From Erysipelotrichaceae bacterium (GTDB lineage Bacteria > Bacillota_I > Bacilli_A > RFN20 > CAG-826): a stretch of DNA of 64,000 nucleotides. The notes under the pieces were generated by a model, which saw only the letters and a list, made by a program, of their open reading frames with translations, did not search any database and was not told where the DNA came from. Both the position numbers and the translations under genes were made by a program. Positions within the stretch are counted from its first letter, which is position 1, and the number at the start of each line of letters is the position of its first letter. The DNA lies in the NCBI GenBank assembly GCA_015059105.1, contig SVBB01000008.1, positions 1 through 64,000 of the forward strand. Reading direction: 5' to 3'. Positions 38,131-46,246 of this stretch are shown here, in pieces.

Positions 38131-38316
38131 CTCAATGAATACCCTGAAGGATTAAACAAACAAAAGTTCTTATTATTGAGCTGGCGGAATTGGCCAAACT
38201 ATTTCAACTTACCTTGTTGAGAATGGTGTAGAAAACCTCACACTTTGTGATTTTGATGTTGCTGAAATTTCCAATCTTAATCGTCAAATTTTGTTAACTG
38301 CAAATGTCAAGAAAAC
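38131..38316 (+). pseudogene. Decayed ThiF/HesA-type E1-like fragment
   Basis: Reading LNEYPEGLNKQKFLLL from 38131, then shifting frame near 38178, gives AGGIGQTISTYLVENG and NLTLCDFDVAEISNLNRQ. This is the nucleotide-binding region of the ThiF/MoeB/HesA adenylating family. The frameshift falls in the Gly-rich loop and the rest of the gene is missing. The intact tcdA at 51.3 kb is a different, full-length member. No other gene is seen in 38109-38393. Confidence 0.7.
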
Positions 38317-38378
38317 CCTGTTATTTATCGTGTTCTTAAGGACACTTGATAAATACACCTTTAGGCGTCCTATTGTGT

Positions 38379-38384
38379 TATACT
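38379..38384 (+). promoter_or_regulatory. -10 box of the membrane protein gene, nearly leaderless
   Basis: TATACT with an upstream TGT (extended -10) ends 10 nt before the ATG at 38394. Confidence 0.45.
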
Positions 38385-38393
38385 TAATTTGTT

Positions 38394-39071
38394 ATGCAAA
38401 AGATCATGGAACCAACCTTTGAAATCATCTATCTCCTCGCTGGATTATGTATTTCAATTTATATCCTTGCTAAAAGCAAAAAACGTTTACCATATATCCT
38501 CTTTGGAATCATGGGGCTAGTGTTAGTTTTTGGTGATGCATTCCATTTGGTGCCGAGAATAATTAATGCCTTGGAACCTGGAGTCCAGAATATTGATTAT
38601 TATCTTGGTATCGGGAAATTGATTACTTCCATTACGATGACTGTCTTCTATGTGATTCTGTTTTGGTTTTTTAAACTCAGATACAAAGAGAAAACATCTT
38701 TAGCTTTGGATTTTGGTATCTATGTTTTGGCAATAACCCGTATTGCTTTATGCCTATTACCATTCAATGATTGGACTAGTAAAGAGGCTCCATATATGTG
38801 GGGGATATATCGTAATATCCCATTTGTAGTTATAGGAATAATTATGGTTGTATTAACATTTATCTGGACACGAGCGAACAAAGATAAACCATTTATGTTT
38901 GTACCCCTCGCGATATTTTTGAGCTTTATATTCTATATTATGACCGTAACATTAACAGTAGTGCATACCGCCTTTGGAATGATGATGATTCCGAAAACAG
39001 TGTGTTATGTCTGGCTATTAGTGATGGGAGTAGTTGCAATTAGAAAAGATAATAAAAATGGGGAAGAATGA
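38394..39071 (+). CDS. Multi-pass integral membrane protein, unknown function
   Basis: This 225-residue protein has about seven hydrophobic segments (roughly 10-25, 34-52, 72-95, 103-122, 138-157, 169-190 and 198-216). Conserved-looking polar spots are FGDAFHLVPR in the second segment and TVVHTAF in the sixth. I do not recognise the family. A second ATG 15 nt in (MEPTFEII) is an alternative start. It follows a pseudogene fragment and ends inside its own terminator hairpin. Confidence 0.7.
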   Translation: MQKIMEPTFEIIYLLAGLCISIYILAKSKKRLPYILFGIMGLVLVFGDAFHLVPRIINALEPGVQNIDYYLGIGKLITSITMTVFYVILFWFFKLRYKEKTSLALDFGIYVLAITRIALCLLPFNDWTSKEAPYMWGIYRNIPFVVIGIIMVVLTFIWTRANKDKPFMFVPLAIFLSFIFYIMTVTLTVVHTAFGMMMIPKTVCYVWLLVMGVVAIRKDNKNGEE

Positions 39072-39091
39072 ATCTTACCCCATTATTTTTT
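39060..39091 (+). terminator. Terminator overlapping the membrane protein stop codon
   Basis: GGGGAAGA pairs with TCTT-A-CCCC (one bulge), followed by a T-rich run. Confidence 0.65.
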
Positions 39092-39108
39092 AAGCCAATT
39101 AGTAACGA

Positions 39109-39654
39109 TTAAGCTCCAAATGGATTGTTGATGAATTTTTGAATGATTGTTTCAACACCTGGAACAGTTTTGCTATATCCGCCGACTGTATCAGTGATGC
39201 AGATGTAGTTTCTGGATTCTCTAGAGAGCTTTGTAATACGATTTAATAATCTAGCAAGAATATCGTTTGCAGCTTCTTCATCGACGTTTTCACTGATGCC
39301 AGCGTTAATAGCACCATCATTTTCATAGGCTCTATAGAAACAAACATTGTTTAAAGCGCCTGTGACTTGGAACTGTGTATCAGCAGCTGGGAGATCGATA
39401 GTTGTAGTTTCGCTGATCACTTGATTGCCGAATTTAATACCAAAGTTTTCTGGTTTGTTGGTGAAATTTATATCGATATAGAATTTACCTGGATCGATAG
39501 TAGTCATGTAAGTTTTGGCTTGTGAAGATGTAGCTGGTTCAACAGATGATGTAGCTGGTGCTGGAGCAACTGAAGAAGATGCGCCACCGCTAGTGGAACA
39601 AGCTGCTAAGAGTAGTAATGATGCACATAATGGTGCTAATGTTTTGAACTTCAT
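39109..39654 (-). CDS. Secreted lipoprotein, unknown function
   Basis: This 181-residue protein has a lipoprotein signal peptide with lipobox LAAC (Cys about 19), a Ser/Thr/Pro/Ala linker to about residue 50, and a compact domain starting KTYMTTIDPGKFYIDINF. It has no recognised catalytic motif. GGAGG lies 8 nt before the ATG. It is divergent from nothing and convergent with the membrane protein gene. Confidence 0.75.
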   Translation of the reverse strand: MKFKTLAPLCASLLLLAACSTSGGASSSVAPAPATSSVEPATSSQAKTYMTTIDPGKFYIDINFTNKPENFGIKFGNQVISETTTIDLPAADTQFQVTGALNNVCFYRAYENDGAINAGISENVDEEAANDILARLLNRITKLSRESRNYICITDTVGGYSKTVPGVETIIQKFINNPFGA

Positions 39655-39741
39655 TTTTGTTTACCTCCGTTCGTTAAAATAATAAAGATAGTTTTATAAA
39701 ATAACAAGTTATTTCAGTTATTCCGGTGTAATGTCCATTTT

Positions 39742-39762
39742 AAAAAAAGACCCGAAGGTCTT
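39742..39762 (-). terminator. UUCG-loop terminator of the peroxidase gene
   Basis: On the minus strand AAGACC-TTCG-GGTCTT is followed by seven T. It overlaps the gene's stop codon. Confidence 0.85.
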
Positions 39763-40240
39763 ATTTATTGAGTTCAGCAACAATCGCTTGTTCGAAGTTG
39801 AGTGGCTTGTCTGTTGGGGCAAATCTACCGACGACTTCCCCTTGCTTGTTGATTAAGAATTTTGTGAAATTCCATTTAACATTAACAGGTTTTCCCTTCT
39901 CATTTTGAGTGATTAACCAACCGAATAATGGGTCTTTGTTATCGCCTTTGACTTCAATCTTCTTAAAACGTGGGAATTGGGTGTTGTATTTAAGAGAGCA
40001 GAATTGATTGATTTCTGCATCGCTTCCTGGTGCTTGGTGGAAGAATTGGTTGCATGGGAAGTCTAGAATGACGAATCCTTGGTCTCTATATTTCTCATAT
40101 AAAGCTTCCAATGCTTCATATTGTGGAGTAAATCCACAACCAGTGGCAGTATTGACGATTAATAATACTTTACCTTTATATTGCTCAAGAGATACTTCGC
40201 TTCCATCTTGAGCTTTTACTTTAAAATCATAAACGTTCAT
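39761..40240 (-). CDS. Glutathione peroxidase family thiol peroxidase
   Basis: This 159-residue protein has the GPx signatures: NTATGCGFTPQYEALEALY with the peroxidatic cysteine, LDFPCNQFFHQAPG with a second cysteine, and WNFTKFLINKQG. The usual selenocysteine is a plain cysteine. Bacterial members of this type normally use thioredoxin rather than glutathione. It has a good ribosome site (GAGGAAA) and stands alone, probably for oxidative stress defence. Confidence 0.93.
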   Translation of the reverse strand: MNVYDFKVKAQDGSEVSLEQYKGKVLLIVNTATGCGFTPQYEALEALYEKYRDQGFVILDFPCNQFFHQAPGSDAEINQFCSLKYNTQFPRFKKIEVKGDNKDPLFGWLITQNEKGKPVNVKWNFTKFLINKQGEVVGRFAPTDKPLNFEQAIVAELNK

Positions 40241-40342
40241 TTTTCTTTCCTCTTTGCCTAGATTATATATAGCAATTTATCATTGACCAAACGATATGAA
40301 TATTTTTTATAGTTTTTCGTTTATCAAATAAATACATAAATG

Positions 40343-40348
40343 TATAAT
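40343..40348 (+). promoter_or_regulatory. -10 box that fixes the start of the acyltransferase gene
   Basis: TATAAT ends 8 nt before the ATG at 40356 and itself contains the earlier in-frame ATG (40347), which therefore cannot be the start. Confidence 0.6.
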
Positions 40349-40355
40349 GGAAAAG

Positions 40356-41207
40356 ATGAGTGAATTAGTTATCGATAATCAAAACGTCTCGCGTAAAAGA
40401 GTTGGAGCTTTTGAAAAAAGAATACACGAGGTTGATTTGCTTCGTGGTTTATTGATTCTTTTGGTTGTTTTTGATCACATCATGAACAATATAATGCTCC
40501 ATTCCATCTCCTGGGCAGAATGGGTGCCATCTAATCCCGCTTTTGAAAACCTTATGAATGGGATGATTTGGTATTGGAACGGCGAGCCACGTGCGGTTAT
40601 TCGTTACGTCGCTTTATTCTTATTCTGTTTTGTGAGTGGCGTATCTTCGCAGTTCTCTCGTAATAACTGGAAAAGAGCAGGGGAGCTACTCATCGTTTGG
40701 GGTATTCTTCTCGTTGGAGGTCGACTACTTGAAGCATATCAGTGGTTACCAAATACGAATACTCGTATCGATTTCAACATCATCGGCGTGCTTGCCTTTT
40801 CAACTTTGTTCTACTGTTTTATTCAAAACCAATCTTGGAAAGGGATGCTTGCGAGTTGCTTGATATGGTTTTTAGTGTCCTGTTATCTCGTACCGTTTTT
40901 AGGGGCGATTAATGACGTAGCGAATAATCCTGATGTTTATATTCCTGTTCTTTGGAACGGAAAACGTTATTTTACTGGTGACTGGATGCCGTTATTCCCA
41001 TATATCACATTCTTCTTTATGGGAGCGGTTTTCTCATATTTCTTCTATCGTGCGAAGAAGAGCTATTTTACTAGACATGAATGGGAAAGACCTTTTTGCT
41101 TTGTTGGCAGAAATACGATTTGGATCTATTTAGGCCATCAAGTTATCTTCATTCCTATTTTTATGTTAATCGATGTAATTATAAGGGCAAGTTATGGAAT
41201 CAATTAA
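40356..41207 (+). CDS. DUF1624 / heparan-alpha-glucosaminide N-acetyltransferase-like membrane protein
   Basis: This 283-residue protein has six to seven transmembrane segments. The first, EVDLLRGLLILLVVFDHI, has the family's R-G motif and an Asp-His pair. The C-terminal RNTIWIYLGHQ is also typical. Members transfer acyl groups across the membrane to extracytoplasmic sugars. It overlaps the following acyl-CoA synthetase gene by 14 nt, so the two may supply and transfer an acyl group to a surface glycan; that is inference. Confidence 0.8.
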   Translation: MSELVIDNQNVSRKRVGAFEKRIHEVDLLRGLLILLVVFDHIMNNIMLHSISWAEWVPSNPAFENLMNGMIWYWNGEPRAVIRYVALFLFCFVSGVSSQFSRNNWKRAGELLIVWGILLVGGRLLEAYQWLPNTNTRIDFNIIGVLAFSTLFYCFIQNQSWKGMLASCLIWFLVSCYLVPFLGAINDVANNPDVYIPVLWNGKRYFTGDWMPLFPYITFFFMGAVFSYFFYRAKKSYFTRHEWERPFCFVGRNTIWIYLGHQVIFIPIFMLIDVIIRASYGIN

Positions 41208-42843
41208 TGACAAAACGATGTATCAGGCTTTAAAAGAAGCCGCGCTTGACTTTCCATTTGGAACAGCGATTTATTATCAAGGAAAAAAGATTTCCTATCG
41301 TTCTTTTATCAAGAAAATCGATAAAATGGCCGCAATTCTCCAATATAATCTTGGGGTTAAAGCAGGGGACGTCATCCTTCTTGCGCAGCCAAATATTCCT
41401 GATGTCTTAATCCTTTTCTATGCGATTAATAAGATTGGGGCTATTGCTAATATGGTTCATCCATTTACCCCATATAACCAAATCGCTGCGATATATAAGA
41501 AGACGAAATCTAAATATGCTTTCCTATTTGAACAAAGAGTGGCCAAAGAAGTGGAAGCATATCGTGAATCCGCGGTTCACTGTTACGTTACAAGAGTAGA
41601 AAATTATCTTCCTTTCTTTAAGAAGATTGTCTACCACTTCATGAACCGCAAAATAAGAAAGAAACTTGGTAGCTATATCAAATTCAAAGGATTCAAATAT
41701 GTTCATAAACTAAAATGCGTCAACAAAAAGAGCGTTGAAGCACCTAACCTCACTAAACAAACGGCAGTTTTGCTCCACTCTGGATCAACCACTGGGGCAC
41801 CGAAAACCATCTGTGTTTCCAATGATGCTTTTAACTTCACTAGCTATAAAGCCTGTGAATTTGTCGACTGCAAACCAGAAGATATTAGAGGGACGATGAT
41901 GCTCACTGTTTTACCTAGCTTCCATGGCTTTGGTTTATGTATGGCAATGCACGCGCCTTTAATCAATAGATTCGGTTGCGGTTTAGTGCCAAAATTCTCT
42001 ACTAAAGATGTCGTCAATATTATGAACCATAATAAGATGTCAGTTATCATCGGCATTCCAAAGATTTACGAAGCATTATTGAACGATCCAAAATTTGTTA
42101 ATAATAAGAGACTCAAACATTTGAAAGTCTGTTTCTGTGGTGGCGATTCTATGAATGTTTCTCTTAAAGAGAGATGGGATAAGACTATTAAAGCTGATAA
42201 CCATCACCGTCAAGTCTTTGAAGGATATGGTTTAACGGAAGCGATTTCTGTTAACTGTGTTAATACATATGCGCATAACAAAAAGGGTTCTATTGGTTAT
42301 CCAGCAAGCGAAGTTAAATTCAAGATTATCGATGAAAATGAAAACGCTTTAAAACCTGGTGAACTCGGTGAGATATGCATTCTTTCTGGTTCAGTAATGG
42401 TGCATTATTATGAAGATGCGAAAGCCACAAAAGCAACATTTACTAAAGACGGTTATTTAAAGACTGGTGATATCGGATATATTGACTCTGATGGATTTAT
42501 CTTCTTTAAACAAAGAAAGAAGAGAGTTATTAAAGTATCAGGAGTGGGTGTTTTCCCAAGTGAAGTTGAACAGCTTGTAGAATCCGTTCCAGGAGTAGAA
42601 GCTTGCTGCGCGATTAGAATCCCAGATGAGAAACTTGTAAACGCGATTAAAATTTATGTTGTCGCGAAGTTTTATGATGAGCAAGGTATGAGAAGAGCGA
42701 TTATGGCTAAATGTCAACAGTACCTCATCCGTTGGTCAGTGCCTAAAGAAATTGAATTTGTCGACGAACTGCCTTACACTATGCTAGGGAAAGTCGATTT
42801 CGTGAAGATTCAAAAAGAAGAAGACGCGAAAAGAGGGCTTTAA
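41194..42843 (+). CDS. AMP-forming acyl-CoA synthetase/ligase
   Basis: This 549-residue ANL-family adenylating enzyme has the P-loop LLHSGSTTGAPKTI near residue 192, the adenylate-binding GYGLTEA near 346, LKTGDIGYIDSDGFIFFKQRKK near 424, and a C-terminal lysine in LGKVDF. It activates an acid, probably a fatty acid, as acyl-AMP and then acyl-CoA. It starts inside the membrane acyltransferase gene and is followed after 7 nt by a tRNA-Leu that probably shares its transcript. Confidence 0.9.
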   Translation: MESINDKTMYQALKEAALDFPFGTAIYYQGKKISYRSFIKKIDKMAAILQYNLGVKAGDVILLAQPNIPDVLILFYAINKIGAIANMVHPFTPYNQIAAIYKKTKSKYAFLFEQRVAKEVEAYRESAVHCYVTRVENYLPFFKKIVYHFMNRKIRKKLGSYIKFKGFKYVHKLKCVNKKSVEAPNLTKQTAVLLHSGSTTGAPKTICVSNDAFNFTSYKACEFVDCKPEDIRGTMMLTVLPSFHGFGLCMAMHAPLINRFGCGLVPKFSTKDVVNIMNHNKMSVIIGIPKIYEALLNDPKFVNNKRLKHLKVCFCGGDSMNVSLKERWDKTIKADNHHRQVFEGYGLTEAISVNCVNTYAHNKKGSIGYPASEVKFKIIDENENALKPGELGEICILSGSVMVHYYEDAKATKATFTKDGYLKTGDIGYIDSDGFIFFKQRKKRVIKVSGVGVFPSEVEQLVESVPGVEACCAIRIPDEKLVNAIKIYVVAKFYDEQGMRRAIMAKCQQYLIRWSVPKEIEFVDELPYTMLGKVDFVKIQKEEDAKRGL

Positions 42844-42850
42844 TCCTTCC

Positions 42851-42934
42851 GCGGCCATGGCGGAATGGTAGACGCGCTAGTTTCAGACGCTAGTGGGGGA
42901 ACCCGTGGAAGTTCAAGTCTTCTTGGCCGCACCA
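42851..42934 (+). tRNA. tRNA-Leu (anticodon CAG)
   Basis: This is a class II tRNA of 84 nt with a long variable arm. The acceptor is GCGGCCA with TGGCCGC, the anticodon arm is CTAGT-TTCAGAC-GCTAG, and CCA is encoded. No promoter is visible in the 7-nt gap behind the synthetase gene. Confidence 0.95.
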
Positions 42935-42947
42935 CATCTGTAGAATT

Positions 42948-42975
42948 GGTTCGATACAAAGTGTTGAACCTTTTT
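42948..42975 (+). terminator. GATACA-type hairpin behind tRNA-Leu(CAG) (copy H3)
   Basis: GGTTCGATAC pairs over all ten positions with GTGTTGAACC around AAA, followed by five T. Confidence 0.75.
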
Positions 42976-43011
42976 ATATATTTAATTGTTGTAATATGTT
43001 AGATTAAAGCC

Positions 43012-44007
43012 ATGAAAGATAAAATTGTAAAAGTGCTAAAAGTCATCGGAATAGTGGTGTTCTTTCCATTATTGCTTTTGTTTTGGTTAATTTGTGTAGC
43101 GATTAATGCAGTTCTTACTGCTATAAATAAGGAAAGAGTCAATACTCCTCTTGGCCAATATGTGGAAATTAATGGTCATAGAATGAGTGTTTTAATAAAA
43201 GGAAAAGGGAAACATACACTAGTGTTCCTTCCTGGACTTGGGAGCGATTCTCCAATTCTAGAATTTAAACCTCTATATTCTAAATTTGAAAATGAGTACC
43301 GCATTATTGTGCCTGAAAAGTTTGGTTATGGACAAAGCGATATTGTGGAATATAAGCGTGGCATTAAAGTAGCGGTTGATGAATGTCGTGAAGCATTATC
43401 TAAATTAGGTATCAAAGGACCGTTTATTTTATGCGGCCATTCAAATGCAGGAAATGAAATTGAGTATTGGGAACAAAACTATCCTGATGAAGTCGAAGCA
43501 TTTATTGGTTTTGACACAAACCTTGCTGCCTTTAAGGATGACTGGGATTTTAAAATATCATTTTTGGATAAGCTTGAAATTTGGCTATTTAGAACGGCTG
43601 GATGGAATAGAAGAATAAATAAACCAGGTCTTAAGAAGCTTTTAAATAAAGAAGATAAGAAACTGATGAGATACCTCTCAAATAGAAATAGCGATAATTA
43701 TGATGTTTTGAGTGAAGTCTTTAATTTCAATAACGTTGCTTCTAAGTCCGTTATTAATGAAAAACCTCTTCCTTCTCAGCCAACTCTTCAGTTTGTTGCT
43801 GCGCCAGAATGGTATGTAAAAGGGGAGGAGGGCCACGAATTAGATGATGAAGATAAGCTATGGTTTAAGGCACATGAAGATCTAGTTAACGCCTCTACTA
43901 ATGGTAAGATTATATTTTTATCTACTGGGCACTGCCTCCATATTCTTGATTATGAAAAAGTATATGAGGAAATGGATAAATACATTAAGGAGAGCCTTGA
44001 GAAATAA
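43012..44007 (+). CDS. Alpha/beta-hydrolase with an N-terminal membrane anchor
   Basis: This 331-residue protein has one transmembrane segment (about residues 10-35) and then an alpha/beta-hydrolase fold. It shows VFLPGLGSDS (oxyanion region), the nucleophile elbow LCGHSNAGNE near residue 142, and a catalytic histidine in STGHCLHI near 305. The substrate is unknown. No Shine-Dalgarno sequence is seen, and a weak TAGATT ends 7 nt before the ATG. It lies between a tRNA hairpin and repeat array E. Confidence 0.85.
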   Translation: MKDKIVKVLKVIGIVVFFPLLLLFWLICVAINAVLTAINKERVNTPLGQYVEINGHRMSVLIKGKGKHTLVFLPGLGSDSPILEFKPLYSKFENEYRIIVPEKFGYGQSDIVEYKRGIKVAVDECREALSKLGIKGPFILCGHSNAGNEIEYWEQNYPDEVEAFIGFDTNLAAFKDDWDFKISFLDKLEIWLFRTAGWNRRINKPGLKKLLNKEDKKLMRYLSNRNSDNYDVLSEVFNFNNVASKSVINEKPLPSQPTLQFVAAPEWYVKGEEGHELDDEDKLWFKAHEDLVNASTNGKIIFLSTGHCLHILDYEKVYEEMDKYIKESLEK

Positions 44008-44047
44008 TCGGTCAGAATTATAATATCGGTCGGTATCAAAATTGGCT
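44007..44047 (+). repeat. Degenerate ATCGGTC repeats (E)
   Basis: ATCGGTC at 44007 (overlapping the hydrolase stop codon) and 44025, with a weaker ATTGGCT at 44041. Spacing is 18 and 16 nt, less regular than arrays A to D. Confidence 0.35.
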
Positions 44048-44063
44048 AACAATTCCAAAAATA

Positions 44064-44096
44064 ACAAAAAAACACACGAATTGCCGTGTGTTTTAT
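44064..44096 (-). terminator. Bidirectional terminator between hydrolase and HD-GYP genes
   Basis: AACACACG and CGTGTGTT enclose a 6-nt loop. The minus-strand product has seven T and the plus-strand product a shorter run. Confidence 0.8.
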
Positions 44097-44109
44097 TATA
44101 AATGCTTAA

Positions 44110-45474
44110 TTATTGAACTAATTCATCGATATGATTTCTGATTGAATCAGGGTATGATTCACATATTTTGATAAAAGCATCAACCATACGTGGATCTAGT
44201 TGGCTTCCTTTAACGCGTTCGAGTTCGGCAAGGGCTGCTTTATCGCTTAGTGCTTTGCGGTAGCTTCTATCGCTAGTCATTGCGTCATAGACATCACAGA
44301 CGGCGACAATGCGTGCTTCAAGAGGAATTTGTTCCCCTTTGAGTTTATCTGGATAACCATTACCATCCCATCTTTCATGATGGCTTCTTGCGACTTCTTT
44401 AAAAATTCTAAATTGATGTAAGCCTCTTAAGATATTGCCACCTAGTGGAGCGTGAGATTGAATGGTGTGGTATTCATCTTCGGTGAGTTTACCTGGTTTA
44501 GTGAGGATCGCTTCACTGATACCAATTTTACCGACATCATGAATGAGGCCTGCTAAATAAATCTTTTCTGCTTCATCTTTGTATCCTAAAGCAATCGCTA
44601 GGGCTTTTGCATAGGCTGCCACTCTAAAGGAATGACCATTCGTGTAGTGGTCCTTCGCATCGATGAGTTCCGCTAAAGAAGAAAGCGTTTCTAAAGTTAA
44701 CATCTTATAGGATTGTTTTTCTTTATCTAATTCTTTTGTACGATCATTGACTTGGATTTCTAGAGAGGCTTTAAGTTCATTGAGTTCATATAAAGTGGAC
44801 ATCAATTTGACATAATCAGGCGTTTCAATTGAAAAGAAGATGATGAGAGTGCCAATCGCCGCTCCAAAGTCTGAGAGAAGAATGTCTTGGAAAGCGAATA
44901 GTTGTAGACCAAAGGAAGCGAAGAACACCGCATAGAAGAGAATTGTAGAAATGATTTGTTTGTGATTAAAATTCTTTCTTTTAAGAATGAAAATAACAAT
45001 CGCTTCTATTAGAAAGATAACTGCACATAAATTAACTAATAAATAAACTGGCCCGTGATTATATGTTCCATTATCGAAATTGAAATAAAAGCCAGTAAAA
45101 TTATTAATTAATAAAGATATGAGATAAATGCCAAGGACAGAGGTATTAGCGATGTAATGTATTTTAACGTGCTTTCTATTAACACCTTTAAATGCGACGG
45201 ATATCGAATAATACAAGAATAATAAAGCGACTATAGCGCCAGATAAGAAATAAAGTGAATTGAGGAAATAGTTTAAAGCGACATTGATAGTGCTTGCGTG
45301 GTCGTTAGTATAGACCGTAACGATATCAAGCGCATACATCGCAATCGTTGCAAACAAAAAGTATTTGAATCTTTTATTCACCAAGTTGGTGGTGGAATAA
45401 TTCAATGAAACGATCAATATCAAAATGATTCCAATGATAATTGCCGCGATTGAAAATGAGATGTTATAACTCAT
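44110..45474 (-). CDS. Membrane HD-GYP domain phosphodiesterase
   Basis: This 454-residue protein has about seven to eight transmembrane helices (residues 5-225), a coiled-coil linker (about 230-265), and an HD-GYP domain. The domain shows HDVGKIG near 305, HHERWDGNGYP near 360, and VCDVYDAMTSDRSYR. Such proteins degrade cyclic di-GMP. The N-terminal module is of the 7TM sensor type. GATAAT ends 9 nt before the ATG and no Shine-Dalgarno sequence is seen, so it may be leaderless. No diguanylate cyclase is intact in the window. Confidence 0.92.
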   Translation of the reverse strand: MSYNISFSIAAIIIGIILILIVSLNYSTTNLVNKRFKYFLFATIAMYALDIVTVYTNDHASTINVALNYFLNSLYFLSGAIVALLFLYYSISVAFKGVNRKHVKIHYIANTSVLGIYLISLLINNFTGFYFNFDNGTYNHGPVYLLVNLCAVIFLIEAIVIFILKRKNFNHKQIISTILFYAVFFASFGLQLFAFQDILLSDFGAAIGTLIIFFSIETPDYVKLMSTLYELNELKASLEIQVNDRTKELDKEKQSYKMLTLETLSSLAELIDAKDHYTNGHSFRVAAYAKALAIALGYKDEAEKIYLAGLIHDVGKIGISEAILTKPGKLTEDEYHTIQSHAPLGGNILRGLHQFRIFKEVARSHHERWDGNGYPDKLKGEQIPLEARIVAVCDVYDAMTSDRSYRKALSDKAALAELERVKGSQLDPRMVDAFIKICESYPDSIRNHIDELVQ

Positions 45475-45557
45475 GGAATAATATTATCATAAATTTGTAA
45501 CAAGAAAATAATATTTATTTTGTTGTTAACTTACTTGGCAGTTGAACAACAGAGGAT

Positions 45558-45756
45558 TCACATTTGGTGTCCTAAAGATGCTAATATGTCGAGAATTGCT
45601 GAAATAAAGGTAACCACCGATGATGCCTAAATATATCTTGTTGCTTGAACCAATTATCTGCTTCTTTAAAATAATTGAGAATATAAGAAAAGACAGAATA
45701 GTTAAAGCAGCGATATCAAGGAATAAATTGAAGCCCATCTGTGTTATTTGGTACAT
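45558..45756 (-). pseudogene. Frameshifted N-terminal membrane fragment of a signalling protein
   Basis: From MYQITQMGFNLFLD the frame reads hydrophobic helices to SSNKIYLGI. A one-frame shift near 45626 then continues with VVTFISAILDILASLGHQM and a stop. This resembles the N-terminal membrane part of GGDEF/EAL or HD-GYP sensor proteins, but everything downstream is missing. It lies beside the intact HD-GYP gene and may be the relic of a neighbouring cyclic-di-GMP gene. Confidence 0.45.
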
Positions 45757-45854
45757 TCTTTTACAAGGTAGAAAATAAAAGTAAACATATATTAATTTAA
45801 GATAATAAATATGTATTGTACAATTATAAAAGAAAGAAAACATAGGTGATTAAA

Positions 45855-46199
45855 ATGGCTAGATTAAGAAGATATGGTGGAATGTACATTTTAGAAATCG
45901 TTGACGGTAAGCTCAGAGATTATGGAGGCGGTATTTATAAATACGAGATCGTCGGAGATAAACTTAGAAGATATGGCGGACAATTTCTATACCAATTTGA
46001 TGGCGATAAAATCAGGGAATATGGCGGACTATATATCTTGGAATTAGTGGGCAATAAGCTTCGAAGATATGGTGGCTTATTTATCGCTGAAGTAGTCGAT
46101 AATAAAATCAGACCTTATGGTGGACCTTATGAATATGAAATCGATGGATTTATCACCCATCGTGAACTATTAGCCTTGCTCACATTGCTCTATGCTTAA
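45855..46199 (+). CDS. Small YGG-repeat beta protein, unknown function
   Basis: This 114-residue protein is built of six tandem repeats of 16-18 residues with the pattern [L/I]R-x-YGG-x-[Y/F]-x-x-E-[I/L/V]-x-[G/D]-[N/D]-K. Examples are LRRYGGMYILEIVDGK and IREYGGLYILELVGNK. It is followed by a short hydrophobic tail (RELLALLTLLYA). The regular strand-turn pattern suggests a small beta-propeller or beta-flower. AGGTGA fits the ATG at 45855. It has no signal peptide and no recognised family. Confidence 0.8.
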   Translation: MARLRRYGGMYILEIVDGKLRDYGGGIYKYEIVGDKLRRYGGQFLYQFDGDKIREYGGLYILELVGNKLRRYGGLFIAEVVDNKIRPYGGPYEYEIDGFITHRELLALLTLLYA

Positions 46200-46203
46200 A
46201 TAG

Positions 46204-46231
46204 AAAAACCATGCATTTGCATGGATTTTTT
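46204..46231 (+). terminator. Bidirectional terminator
   Basis: CCATGC pairs with GCATGG around ATTT, with a T-run on the plus side and an A-run before it that serves the minus-strand DUF2804 gene. Confidence 0.8.
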
Positions 46232-46246
46232 AAATAATCTATAGCT

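Noticed and set aside
45526-45843. An intact 105-codon membrane protein gene on the minus strand
   Set aside because: The first 29 codons have no homologous look, and the second half makes sense only in another frame, so it is treated as a decayed fragment.
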